Below, one piece after another: positions 44,153 to 54,960 of a DNA stretch of 64,000 bases. Under the pieces are notes generated by a model. The model had not been told where the DNA came from. It was given only the letters and a program-made list of their open reading frames with translations, and made no database searches. This stretch comes from Acheta domesticus (taxonomy: Eukaryota > Arthropoda > Insecta > Orthoptera > Gryllidae): positions 131,624,997-131,688,996 of the forward strand of contig JAHLJT010008756.1 of the NCBI GenBank assembly GCA_031308135.1. Direction: 5' to 3'. A program made the position numbers and the translations under genes. How positions within the stretch are numbered: position 1 is the first letter of the stretch; each line of letters begins with the position of its first letter.

Positions 44153-45139
44153 TTATTTTAATAAAATCGTTTATTTTTCTGAATTTAAAATTACTCACTA
44201 GTTTTTCAATACAGAAAACATTGATTCATGTACGGATAGTCTTCTATATTCGTATCACAGTTCTTGAGTTTATGTTTACTTAATTATTTATTTTCACACG
44301 GCTCACTTCCTTTGCACTGCTACAATGCCCACTGCATTGACCTCTGAAATTCTGTTCTCTGCGATTCACACAGTTCACAGCTCAGGCAGACTGGACTGGA
44401 CTGCCGGCCGCCGCGCTGGGACCGCTCATTTGTAAGTGGCAGGCGCCAAGCCTAAGAAGCTCTCAGAAACCCGCGGAAAGTACGTAACCCGAGCCGAGGT
44501 TGGGAGTAGCCTCAGATATCGCAGTGGACTGCTCCAGATGATGCAATCCTCATTACTAAGGGTGGATTTTTATGATTTTGCAAATATTTGTCTGTTGCTT
44601 CAGTGCATAGTTAAGGAAATTTCTTCACATTTTGATTAATATTTCTTTACATTTTGTTGACAATATGTAAATTAAGATGTTAGTGCTTATTTGTGCATAT
44701 TCGGCCGATTTTTCCTGTTGGTGCATATTTATGTAATTATAGGCGCATATTTATGTATGGTTGAAAAGAGACTTATCTATAAAATGTTTAATCTTTTCTT
44801 AGAATCATTTTATTTGTGAGAGTTCATTGTTTTGAAAGAGATAGTCACAGTTCGCGGTATTCTATAAATGATAAAATACTTCTGGAAATGTAGGATATTT
44901 CTTGATAACATTTTTAAACCAGTCAGAAGATATACAACACACACAGTGTAGGCCCTGCTTCACTAAGATAAATATTTACTTTATTCTTATTTCTCTCGCG
45001 AAGTAGGGTAGATTATTGTTAATTTTAATTGCAAATTAAAGTGAATATTTCAGAGTTTTTAGGTTTTAAATGCATACTTTTAAAAGCATATTTCAAGATA
45101 TTTAGGGCTTAAAAATTATATTTCTACTCATTACAACAT
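44153..45139. other. Mostly AT-rich sequence; small GC patch at 44390-44530
   Basis: The GC patch (CTGCCGGCCGCCGCGCTGGG) is short and unassigned. The remainder is background. Confidence 0.5.
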
Positions 45140-45877
45140 CATTTGCTTAGGTGACTACGTACTGACGTTGAAGAGTTGAATTCGTGCTTGACTGAGTTGT
45201 GCAAGTGTAGCCGGCCCGGACGCAACCAGGTGTTGGTGTAAATGAGTTGTCTCTATGCATCTGCCACTGCGATAGAGCTGAGCGTGGGTTCTCCGTTAGG
45301 CAACTACCTGCTACTTTTACAGTGTTTGCTCTCTTCATTGCTAGAGTTGAGTGAGTCCAGTGCTTAGAAAACTACATTGTGGTGTTACAGAAACGTTAAC
45401 TCTGTGTATTTGAAAGCGAGCATTCGCGCGATATGCATAGGAAACATACATGTCGGTATTGACTTTGAGCACGTGTCCTCAATTACGTTCGGGCTTTGAA
45501 GAATTTGCTTTGAGCATGCCTCTGTGGAAGGGACGAGTACGCCTTCTATTAGGTAACGACAAGCTTTTGTGGGAGAGTTGGTGTCAGTATGTGTGTTCTG
45601 GGCTTGGAAAACAGCGTTGTGAAATAGTTGTAATGTGGAAGAGTTCGCTCTGAGAACGTGCTTCCTGTGCGTAGGGAACTACGTGCTGGTGTGGAAAAAC
45701 TGTTGTGTCTGGTAGAGTTAAGTATGTGCTTAGGGGACTGGGTCTTAGTCTGAAAGAGTTGGTTCTGCGCGTGTGTGGCCAGGGCGTAAGTAAACGTGAG
45801 ATCATTCTGAGCGTGTGCGTTCTATGCGCAGGCAACTACGTGCTGGTGTGGAAGAGTCTTGTGTGTCTGGTAGAGTT

Positions 45878-45933
<56 letters not shown>

Positions 45934-46000
45934 TTGGTTGCTTAGGCGCCTACGTCTTAGTGTAAAGGAGTGGCTCTGAGCACGTGCTTCCCTTGCGCAG
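45140..46000 (+). repeat. Degenerate tandem repeat derived from the Ig exon's 3' splice site
   Basis: The intron end directly before the Ig exon is made of decayed copies of the exon boundary itself. Two close copies read GCGTAG or GCGCAG followed by G(G/C)AACTACGTGCTGGTGTGG, with the AG ending at 45674 and 45831. More decayed versions have an AG followed by an ACTACGT-like stretch at about 45151, 45300, 45368, 45554 and 45946. Spacings include 55, 68, 114, 157 and 169 bp, which suggests a unit of roughly 55 bp. The copies also share the following GTGGAAGAGT and CTGAGCACGTGCTTCC words. The real acceptor at 46000 is the last copy. A (GT)n tract interrupts the array. Confidence 0.75.
45881..45933 (+). 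repeat. (GT)n microsatellite with GTAT tail
   Basis: About twenty-one uninterrupted TG/GT dinucleotides are followed by a short TGTA run. The tract lies inside the splice-site-derived repeat, about 70 bp before the Ig exon acceptor. GT/TG tracts near acceptors can affect splicing, but no effect can be shown here. Confidence 0.95.
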
Positions 46001-46201
46001 GCAACTACGTGCTGGTGTGGAAGCGCGGCATCGCTGTGCTGACGGCCGGCTCCACCAAGGTGAGCCCCGACGACCGCCTGCGCCTGGTGGACGGGTACAA
46101 CCTGGAGATCCGCGACGTTGCCACATCGGACGCCGGCGACTACGTCTGCCAGATCGGCACCATGGAGCCCAAGGAGATCACGCACACCGTCGAGATTCTT
46201 G
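46001..46201 (+). CDS. Internal exon of a klingon/lachesin-like Ig cell-adhesion protein
   Basis: The exon is 201 bp and contributes about 67 residues. It starts after a pyrimidine-containing acceptor ending GCGCAG and ends at a consensus donor (G then GTGAGT). Both flanking introns are phase 1: the first codon is G|GC (Gly) and the last base is a lone G. The peptide begins NYVLVWKRGIAVLTAG, giving the strand C Trp of an Ig domain. It continues with an RLRLVDGYNLEIRDV strand D/E block, then SDAGDYVCQIG with the strand F Tyr and Cys, and ends in THTVEIL, the strand G edge. The partner strand B Cys must lie in an upstream exon outside this segment. As family knowledge, WKRGI, DAGDYVCQI and HTVEIL wording is typical of the insect klingon-type neural adhesion proteins, which are membrane-anchored homophilic adhesion molecules. 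The exact paralogue cannot be fixed from one exon. Third codon positions are strongly G/C, unlike the AT-rich flanks. No other exon of this gene was recognised. Confidence 0.9.
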
Positions 46202-47050
46202 GTGAGTGCAATCACATTACATTCATTTGGGAGATTCAGTACAGCATTTCTTCAAACATATTATAGTCTTCTGTATCGAATGAACAAAACAGAACATTTA
46301 TTTTGACCTTAAGCCATGTTTATCTAGCAATATATCTTCAAAACTGCAATGAACAGTGTAAATAAATTTGATATTTAAAGGAAGGTATAATAATACTCAG
46401 TTTACTTATTTCCACAAACGGGTCACTCCAATAGAAGAGTAAGGTTTTAAAAGTGTGATTTGCACGAGTTTTAATGAATCTGAAACATTGCTGCATTAAA
46501 AAGTAAACATTTCAAAATATTTGGAACACACATTGTTCAACATATGAAAACTGCGGCGTGCATTACTTGTTTCTATAATAGTATAGACAATGTTGAAACA
46601 AAGGAGCAGTATTAGGATAGCTTTTGAGAAGATAAAATGTTAGCAAAACTGTTCTTGTTGGGCCACTTATTTCTTTACCTCTGCTTTACTTCGGAAATAT
46701 ATTTTTCCCTAAAAGTACTTTATGTACAGAAAATTACAATTTTCTTGTAAATTACTTGCAACAGTTTTAGATAATTTATTTTTCGTTTAATAACAGTTAA
46801 GGAGATATTGGAATAATTAATGAAGGTAAAATTCCACACCGAACTTCATGAGAATCATTATTTTTTCAACAGACCGTTCTAATGTAAATTGTGCGTAATT
46901 GTGGAGAATATTCGGTGAAATAGTGTAAGTTGGGTCAAAAGATTTGAGTGGTATTTAAGAATCTCGTGTCAAAAATAGAAATTGGTGGTGACTACTTCTT
47001 GTTTACGGATGATTTTATTTCTACTTTGAACATCTATAGCGTTACATTTC
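46202..47050 (+). other. Intron downstream of the Ig exon (AT-rich)
   Basis: This follows the GTGAGT donor. No second exon of the Ig domain was recognised within the window. Confidence 0.6.
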
Positions 47051-47059
47051 TTAATCATG

Positions 47060-47510
47060 TTTATATGTGGTGCTCTTGTGATAAAACGTCCCGTCATTTT
47101 CGATCAAATGGCGCGGGGACGTGCGAGGGCGTGTCAAAACGTCATTTTCCTTCGGATGGAAAAACGCGAGGTTTCTCAATATTTCCAAGTGACATCCATC
47201 TTGTTTGGAACAGTGATTGCGACCTATAAACGACAATCAAGCTGCCTTGTGGAGATTCGCATGCGGAGGGAAGCCCAGCTGAATTCAATAGCGACGCTGG
47301 GAAAAAGAAGTACGCCTGGGGTTATTTCGCGAAGCTGCCTCCAGCGACAATCACGTTCCTCCACTGCCCCCTCTCCCCCTCACCGCTCCCCTCTCCTCGG
47401 TCTCCCCACTATCACCCTTTCGTCTTTCTTTCCGTCGCGTCCTCGTGCTACATTCAAGGCGTCTATGCCATTGTGCCATTTGCGTTGCCGCTGTTGGGAG
47501 AATTCTTGAC
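47060..47510. promoter_or_regulatory. Mixed GC-rich element, candidate intronic noncoding element
   Basis: Complex sequence with AAACGTCCCGTCATTTTCG, GGCGCGGGGACGTGCGAGGG and TCAAAACGTCATTTTCC. The TTTTCG/ACGTC words repeat. A C-rich run ends the block. Function is unknown. Confidence 0.25.
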
Positions 47511-48720
47511 ACATTGTCCATTCACCGGATTTATTCATTCACACCTATCCCTCTATTCGTCACTGTCTTTTGGTTTATTTTGTTTGCTCTTGTGAGAGCG
47601 GTGATAGCATTTTGAATTTGTAATAGAGATTAATTCCAGTCCGTTTGTTGACTGAAGGGTTTTCACTACTTTTACTATTGTTACTATTTTTATTTCCTTT
47701 TCTTTTTCTTTGAATAACTAAAATTGTGAGTATACAACTCACAACTCGGAGAAAGACATTTACAAATAAGTACTACAAAACAATCTATACAACTGTCGTT
47801 TGTCCATTTATTTCCGACTATGAATTGAGCGCATAATGATGAGCGCATTGATTTCAAAAATGGGTTATGCAATGATTGAATAACAAATGGGACCGAGAAT
47901 GTTCTCTTCTAGCGGCTCTGGAATAATTGACTTAATTTTTTAGTGGAACATATCATCAAAGAAAAAATGAACATAGTTTAATTAAACTCAAAATATTATC
48001 GAGAAGAAACGCCAGTTCACGAATTGCAACATAACCTATTACTCTTGGTAATTTTCCTTATTTAAATAATATAACCATCTTCCTGGATATTACTATAATT
48101 GTGCTAAAGGTTTTCTTTAATGAGTTATCATCCTTAATTTTATGATGCTTTAATCCCTTCCCTATCCTTGTCAAGAGTGACTTAACTCTAAATATTTTCT
48201 TCAGAGGCCGATCGGAAAGATATAATCTTCATAATTCGTAATTGATTTCCCGACATCTGTTTACTTTCACACACCTGTCCATTTTATCGTTTCCCGCTTT
48301 CTGCTTCATTGATTCAAATTGAGTAATATGAGGGTGTCAGTGCAATAGTGGCCTATCCACAAATTCCGTGTTTGAAGAAAATGGCTTAATAAGTTCCTGG
48401 CAGTATTAGAAAATTCATTTGTGTTTTATTGTGTTGTAACTGCTGGATGATGACCCACTGAAACTATTTCAAATTGAATTTAAGCAGAATAATATGCGAT
48501 TAACACAGATAAACCAATTTCCCAGAAATGTGGGTTAGGCCACTATTGCGCTGATACCCTCTTATAAGGATATTAGCTTTTCCATTTTATTTCAAACTTG
48601 TAGCTTTTTGTTCATCTTACTCTTTCTTTTGCTTTTACTTCGTTCACTTCTTTGTAACTTCGGCGGTTTTAATAATTTACTTATTTTTATCTTGTTTTGC
48701 AATAATCTCTGCTCTTTTAC
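47511..48720. other. AT-rich sequence without recognised features
   Basis: Intronic background. Nothing was recognised. Confidence 0.5.
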
Positions 48721-48807
48721 CAACTTCGCATGAGGTCCCGGGCAGCCCCCGTCCCTGTTGAACGAAAATCGCATTCACTCATCACTACCCTGAAGCACCG
48801 CCTCGCT

Positions 48808-49003
48808 TCGCCGCCCCCGCCGCCCCCGCCGCCCCCGCCGCCCCGCCGCCCCGCCGCCCCCGCCGCCCCCGCCGCCCCGCCGCCCCCGCCGCCCCCGCCG
48901 CCCCCGCCGCCCCCGCCGCCCCCGCCGCCCCCGCCGCCCCCGCCGGCCCGCCGCCCCCGCCGCCCCCGCCGCCCCGCCGCCCCCGCCGCCCCCGCCGCTC
49001 TCA
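48808..49003 (+). repeat. (CCCCCGCCG)n array
   Basis: About twenty 9-bp units with a few one-base deletions. Same sequence type as 6.4-7.2 kb, and reverse complement of 36.7-36.9 kb. Pro-rich frames are artefacts. Confidence 0.95.
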
Positions 49004-49330
49004 CATCCACGCCTCCCCGCTGCCCCGCCCGGCCACGGCCAGCAGCCTCCTCCCCCGTTGGCGATTCCCGGTTCTCCGCCACCGCCTTGAAGCTCCGCCC
49101 CGCCGCGCCCCCGGCCCACTCCCAGCTCCCCGCCCTGTCACCATGAATAACAAACGCCGGTCGCCACCGCGACCTCCACCCACGCCCTCTCCCCCTCGCG
49201 AGGGCGAAAACAATTGCTATAAATTCCGCGCCTTCATTACGCGCAGCGCCCCACGGAATCTCTAAAGAGATGCGGCGGCGGTGGCGCTGCCGGCGGCGGG
49301 TGCCGGAAACTCCTGTCTCCTGCCCTTTCG
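49004..49330. promoter_or_regulatory. CpG-rich island, candidate noncoding element
   Basis: GC-rich, with GAAAACAATTGCTATAAATT, CCGCGCCTTCATTACGCGC and GAGATGCGGCGGCGG. The complex AT-rich words within GC-rich DNA are again suggestive of regulatory constraint. Confidence 0.3.
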
Positions 49331-50095
49331 CTCCCCACTGCCGCTGTGATTTTCTTATTCAGTATTCCCTCGTGCACTGAAATCTATTATCATGAACCTC
49401 TGCAGCGCTCGTACTCATAAATGTAATGGAAAAAGTATTCCTTCCTGCGTCTTTAATAACGACATTAATAATTATTAACGTCTTTATTAACGGCTAAGTT
49501 CAATCAAATTACACTTAGTACTCAACGCTGGTCAGTGATATGGCAATTCTAATTTGAACTAGAAAGAAGAAATAATAAGATTAGTACTAAAATAAGTCAT
49601 TTATTGTCAATGTATGAGTAATGAGGTACAAAAATACGCGTAAGAATAAAAAACCTGCATTTTAATATGCCGATTAATTCCATTGTTTCCAGTTTCCAGT
49701 TTTCAAGCATTTCGTTCAGAGAATTCATTCCAAAAGATTGTAGTCGTTTTGCACAGGACATAATTTAAACTGACACGCTTCGTTAATGTATTAACAAACA
49801 CTAGCAGATAAGGGAAATCGAGGGTAAACTACGTTAAATTTATCAATATCATGTTCATGTTCTGTAGATAATTTACAAGTAGATAAATTGAGATTGACTC
49901 TTGTTTAACATTGCGTGAGCAGAGAATGAAATAGGCGAGTGAGAATATTTCTTTAGAGGAAAGTGTGGTATTCTGGGTTTAAATTTCCTGGCCTTTTAGC
50001 GTGAGCCCTCTTCATCCCGCCCGTTGCCGCCCGGCGCTTCACAGCGGATGGTCCTAAACGCTTGGCGTCGGCGCTCAGCTCGCCCGCATCGCGAA
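49331..50095. other. AT-rich sequence without recognised features
   Basis: Background until the GC array. Nothing was recognised. Confidence 0.6.
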
Positions 50096-51360
50096 ACGCA
50101 GCGCGGGGCGGCACGGGGCGTGGGCGGGGATGAGCTAAACGGGGTGGAGCTGGGCGGCGCGGGGCGTGGGCGGGGCAGAGTTGGCGGGGCAGAGCTGGGC
50201 GGGGCGGGGCGGAGCTGGGCGGCATGGAGCGGAGCGGAGCTGGGCGGTTCAGGGCGTAGCTGGGCGGGGCGTAGCTGGGCGGGGCGTAGCTGGGCGGGGC
50301 GGAGCTGGGCGGGGCGGAGCTGGGCGGGGCGGAGCTGGGGGGGGCGGCGCGGGGCGGCGCGGGGCTGAGCTGGGCGGGGCGGAGCTGGGCGGGGCGGAGC
50401 TGGGCGGAGCGGAGCTGGGCGGGGCGGAGCTGGGCGGGGCTGAGCTGGGCGGGGCGGAGCTGGGCGGGGCGGAGCTGGGCGGGGCGGAGCTGGGCGGGGC
50501 GGAGCTGGGCGGGGCGGAGCTGGGCGGGGCGGAGCTGGGGGGGCGGCGCGGGGCGGCGCGGGGCTGAGCTGGGCGGGGCGGAGCTGGGCGGGGCGGAGCT
50601 GGGCGGGGCGGAGCTGGGCGGGGCGGAGCTGGGCGGGGCGGAGCTGGGCGGGGCGGAGCTGGGCGGAGCGGAGCTGGGCGGGGCGGAGCTGGGCGGGGGC
50701 GGAGCTGGGGGGGGCGGCGCGGGGCGGCGCGGGGCTGAGCTGGGCGGGGCGGAGCTGGCGGGGCGGAGCTGGGCGGAGCGGAGCTGGGCGGGGCGGAGCT
50801 GGGCGGGGCTGAGCTGGGGGGGGCGGCGCGGGGCGGCGCGGAGCGGAGCTGGGCGGGGCGGAGCTGGGCGGGCGGCGCGGGGCGGCGCGGGGCTGAGCTG
50901 GGCGGGGCGGAGCTGGGCGGGGTGGAGCTGGGCGGGGCGGAGCTGGGCGGGGCGGAGCTGGGCGAGGCGGAGCTGGGCGGAGTGGAGCAGAGCTTGGTGG
51001 CGCGGGGCGGCGCGGGGCGGCGCGGGGCGGCGCGGGGCGGCGCGGGGCGGCGCGGGGCGGCGCGGGGCGGCGCGGGGCGGCGCGGGCCGCGCGGGGCGGC
51101 GCGGGGCGGCGCGGGGCGGAGCTGGGCGGGGCGGAGCTGGGCGGGGATGAGCTGGGAGGGGAGGAGCTGGGCGGGGCGGAGTTGGGCGTGGAAGAGCTGG
51201 GCGGAGTGAAGCTGAACGGGACGATGCAGGGCGGGGCGGAGCTGGGCGGGGCGGGGCGGAGCTGGGCGGGGCTGAGCTGGGCGGGGCTGAGCTGGGCGGG
51301 GCGGGGCGGCGCTGGGCGGGGCGGAGCTGGGGCAGTGCTGGGTGGCGGGGGGCAGGGCGG
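50096..51360 (+). repeat. G-rich array of 15-bp GAGCTGGGCGGGGCG units with GGCGGCGCGG sub-arrays
   Basis: The 15-bp unit GAGCTGGGCGGGGCG makes up most of the 1.26 kb. It is broken by blocks of the 10-bp unit GCGGCGCGGG at about 50337, 50540, 50708, 50817 and 50871, and by about eleven 10-bp units at 50998-51117. The repeat spacing of the 10-bp blocks implies duplication of larger segments. The array is G-rich on + and AGCT-dense. Frames of up to 579 codons on the minus strand are repeat artefacts. Confidence 0.95.
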
Positions 51361-51600
51361 CGCGAACCGATCCCTCTCGGGCAGATTGCATGTGTCCATT
51401 TCACGTGGACGGCTCGTATCTGCGCTTTCGGAGCCCTCTTGCGGCCGGCCGCTTTGATAGCGCTTCGCGTTTACGCGGCGGGTTTCGGCTTCTCGCGGCT
51501 CCGTTTTTATGACGCGACGTAAACCCTGCGCGGGCCGCGCGCAGCCTCCTGGGAAGAGTTTACGCGAGCGAAATTTGTTTGAAGCTCGTCCGTTTATTAT
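51361..51600. promoter_or_regulatory. CpG island
   Basis: Complex CpG-rich flank of the array (CGCTTCGCGTTTACGCGGCG, TTTTTATGACGCGACG). TTTACGCG occurs twice. Function is unknown. Confidence 0.3.
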
Positions 51601-53035
51601 ATCGTTCCAGGTTTTGCGTAAAGAAGTCAATAGGAAAATGGAAAAAATATTTTTTAAGAGGTTTTGTTTATTGAAATACTGCGATATCATTACACATTGT
51701 TTGGGATTTATTTCTCGAAGTGGTTGAGGCAACATAGGTATAACGTTACTTTAGTTTTTTAGATAACAAAATCCTTGAAAATTCAGATATTTCTTAGTTT
51801 GTGTATATTGCGTTTTTAAGGATATATTTGTCTAGTGTTTTCAATTTAATGTTAGTTTCGGGGAAACGTTTAAGATCTTTAATTTAGATATGAAATATGG
51901 GTTCCTTAATATGTTGTCCTATCTCTTCATTTGAGATGAACCAACAAGTATTGCAAATGTTTGGAGTTCATTTACTACGCTCTGATAATCAAACATTCAC
52001 ATTAAAAATATTGATGACTAATTATAGTTAATATATTCTGTAATTACTTGCGTACCACAATTACTTGGTGGATATTTTATTTTCAGCAATTTCTCTTCAA
52101 TATTATTCTCGTTCTCTCAGTATGCAAACTAATTATCGTCATTCTGCATTTGCAGTTATACAACCAACTAGATTTCTTGCTGATATAGTTCAAGAATCTA
52201 TTTACAATTGTGATACATTTTGCAAACAAGCCGAGATCCGTTGGTCAGCTGCTATTTCAACTGCTCACAAAAGTACGAATGTGCAGCAATGAAATACCTA
52301 AATTAACGTCTGTGTAATCTATTATTAATTTTTAAGAATATATGTATTTATTATAAATTGTTCCGTTAATGGAGTTGAGCTTCCCAAATACCGAACTTGT
52401 GTGTTTTCTCTCTAAGATCGTCTAATTACTGAAAAAATCCTTCCTGGCAACTCATGGTTTTTTCTTTAAATTCGGAATATTGAGTTTTCATTGTTCGTGT
52501 GACTGGGAAAAACTGTGTGGAAATGTATGTGAATATTTTATATTAATATCTTTCATCTTCGCATCTCGCTGTACTCCTATCCACTGTTCAATAAATCTGA
52601 AAATTCAAACGTGTTATGTTTATTTTCGACAATGTACAGATTTGAGACCAGCGACTGCTTAACTGAAGCGTGGGATTCAGTTCTCGCCATTAGGTCTAAA
52701 CCACATGGAATATTTTGCTTTAGTCTAATACTGGGATTCCCAATATTTTTCTTTCATCTACCGCATGTAATAGAAGAGTTTGTTTTATCGACCCCTCTTA
52801 CATTTGCTCCGTAATAGACAGAATTCATAATCATGACATCAAGAATTGCGCGCTAGTACTTTAAAGATAACTATTACTACACTCGGAAATATCTCAATTT
52901 TTAATCAAGACGTTTCGCTCTTCAAAAGCTGCGTTTTTCCATTTTAATTGAAATGCAATGGCTACAGAATGTTTAGTTTTTATTTTCCCGCATACGTACG
53001 TATATACGGAGTAATATACGAAGTATAGGGAAAGT
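51601..53035. other. AT-rich sequence without recognised features
   Basis: Background. Nothing was recognised. A 75-codon open frame at 52065-52292 has no known domain. Confidence 0.5.
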
Positions 53036-53039
53036 TATG

Positions 53040-53870
53040 TAATGCTGCGCGAAAAAACGGCGGATTTTCGGCAGAAAAAAATTCATTGCCGGGCCCTAAT
53101 AACAAAAAAGGGGATAAAACCAGTTGCTAAATTAAGAAAAAATCCCCTAACACCAGATTTCCACTTTTGTGGGTCCTTGATACCGAAAAACCAGTTAAAA
53201 GCAAAACGTCCGTCTGTCCGACCGTCCGTCTGTCCGACCGTCCGTCTGTCAGACCGTGTGTCTGTCCGTCCGTCGTCTGTGAACACTACTAGCGCCTAAT
53301 CCATACGTAGGATTTTTCAAATTGAAGAAACCCCTGTCGATCTGGCTCGACTCGAAGCTTTGAGATTTTGATAAAGATTCCGTAAAATTTGGAGGTACTT
53401 TACATGAAGCCCCGGACATTTTCAAAATTTTTCAGAATCGCTCCAAATTTTTTCTTTAATGTAAGAATAGAGTAAAATACACATAAAGGTGGCATAGGTT
53501 ACAATTTCACGGTTAGTTCTGGATTTTTGAAAATTGAAAAAATATGAATTTTCTTCGGCCTCTTCCAACTACAAAAGATAGAGATTTTGTCTTCAAATAA
53601 AATTTGTTCTCCATAGTTAGTTTTCATTATGGTCATTTACATTTTTTTAAAAAAATTCAGTAGTTTTCGCGCAACATTGAATACAATATATACAATTTAA
53701 AAAAATTATAAAAGCAAGATTTTCTGAAAAACGGCTCCAAATTTTTCTTTAAATTTTGATAAGGATAGTGCCTATTTTACTCTATGAGATGACATAAACG
53801 CCATACTTCTCTATTCTTTTTTTTCAAAAATTACAAAAATATAATGTTTTTGACTTGTCTTTCACGTCGT
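53040..53870. repeat. Interspersed repeat family D copy 2, with (GTCCGTCT)n tract
   Basis: The (CCGTCTGTCCGA)n stretch at 53207-53275 is followed by sequence with the family D words: ATCGCTCCAAATTTTTTCTTT, AAAAACGGCTCCAAATTTTTC and TCTATTCTTTTTTTTCAAAA. These recur at 17.04-17.48 kb. Two internal copies of the CTCCAAATTTTT block suggest a partial duplication. The class is unknown. Confidence 0.5.
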
Positions 53871-54275
53871 TAATATTAACATAAGCGGCGATTTGTTCAC
53901 ATTATTATATTTATGAGTACACGTGCTCTAAATAACATCAAGTAAACTTTGTCAAAAACTCAACCGTTTTCTGTGAAAAGTTTTCATATGTCTTCGCTCT
54001 TGAGAAGCTGCGTTTCTCATTTTAATTATTTTCTTATTCTTTCTTACCAAGATATTCTTCAGAATGTTAAATCGGTTTCAAGTGTTGAGTTTTGATGCAG
54101 GTTTTGTTTTAAATATAGCAAAGAATTTTATATATTTTTTCTGAACTTTAGTAGGTTACTTCACTCACTCTGAATTTAGTTTGTTTTTTAAAACAAAAGT
54201 ACGATAAAAAGGAGAAAATATCAAGAAAGAAATTCAACTTTTCTGCAAGCAAGGTGTTTAGCGAGATTTTCTAGC
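53871..54275. other. AT-rich sequence without recognised features
   Basis: Background. Nothing was recognised. Confidence 0.5.
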
Positions 54276-54529
54276 AACGTTTGGGGCGGAAATTGCTAAG
54301 CCAATCCGCCTCTAGCGTGGGTGCAAGGAACAATATTGAGGGCCAAATCCTTGTTGCATATAAAAAGGCGAACGCCTTGGTGCCTTCGGCTGGCGGCTTC
54401 CACACAGAAGCCCCGCCCCGTCTTGCCTCCTGCCTTGCCGAGAAACACTCCTCCCACGGCCCCGCCTCTGCACCTCATCGCCTCTCCTCTCCCTGACTTT
54501 CTTCTAGCGTCGCCGCGCCCCTCCACGCC

Positions 54530-54960
54530 CCTCTTCGCCCCGCCCCGCCCCGCCCCGCCTCGCCCCGCCTCGCCCCTCTCCGCCCCGCCTCGCCCCTCTC
54601 CGCCCCGCCTCGCCCCTCTCCGCCCCGCCTCGCCCCTCTCCGCACCGCCTCGCCACTCTCCGCCCCGCCTTGCCCCTCTCCGCCCCGCCTCGCCCCTCTC
54701 CGCCCCGCCTCGCCCCTCTCCGCCCCGCCTCGCCCCTCTCCGCCCCGCCTCGCCCCTCTCCGCCCCGCCTCGCCCCTCTCCGCCCCGCCTCGCCCCTCTC
54801 CGCCCCGCCTCGCCCCTCTCCGCCCCGCCTCGCCCCTCTCCGCCCCGCCTTGCCCCTCTCCGCCCCGCCTCGCCCCTCTCCTCCCCGCCTCGCCCCGCCT
54901 CACCCCGCCTCGCCCCGCCTCACCCCGCCTCGCCCCGCCTCACCCCGCCTCGCTCCCCCA
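54530..54960 (+). repeat. C-rich array of 20-bp units
   Basis: The unit CGCCCCGCCTCGCCCCTCTC repeats about sixteen times between 54566 and 54888 with single-base variants. It then passes into 10-bp CGCCCCGCCT/CACCCCGCCT units. The period is not a multiple of three, so the Pro/Ser/Arg-rich frames cycle through three phases and are not genes. Confidence 0.95.

Noticed and set aside
45705..45965. Additional in-frame exon starting at the 45832 decoy acceptor
   Set aside because: The open frame runs into a (GT)n tract encoding Cys-Val repeats. It is better explained as a duplicated splice-site repeat unless transcripts show otherwise.
49953..51735. Minus-strand frames of 380-579 codons
   Set aside because: Translation of the 15-bp and 10-bp arrays. 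Only low-complexity Pro/Ala/Ser/Gln/Leu runs.
52065..52292. 75-codon open frame
   Set aside because: No domain and chance length in AT-rich sequence.
54281..54500. TATA box promoter (GCATATAAAAAGGCG near 54356)
   Set aside because: A lone TATAAAA word in AT-rich DNA with no initiator or downstream exon. It may be chance or a repeat fragment.
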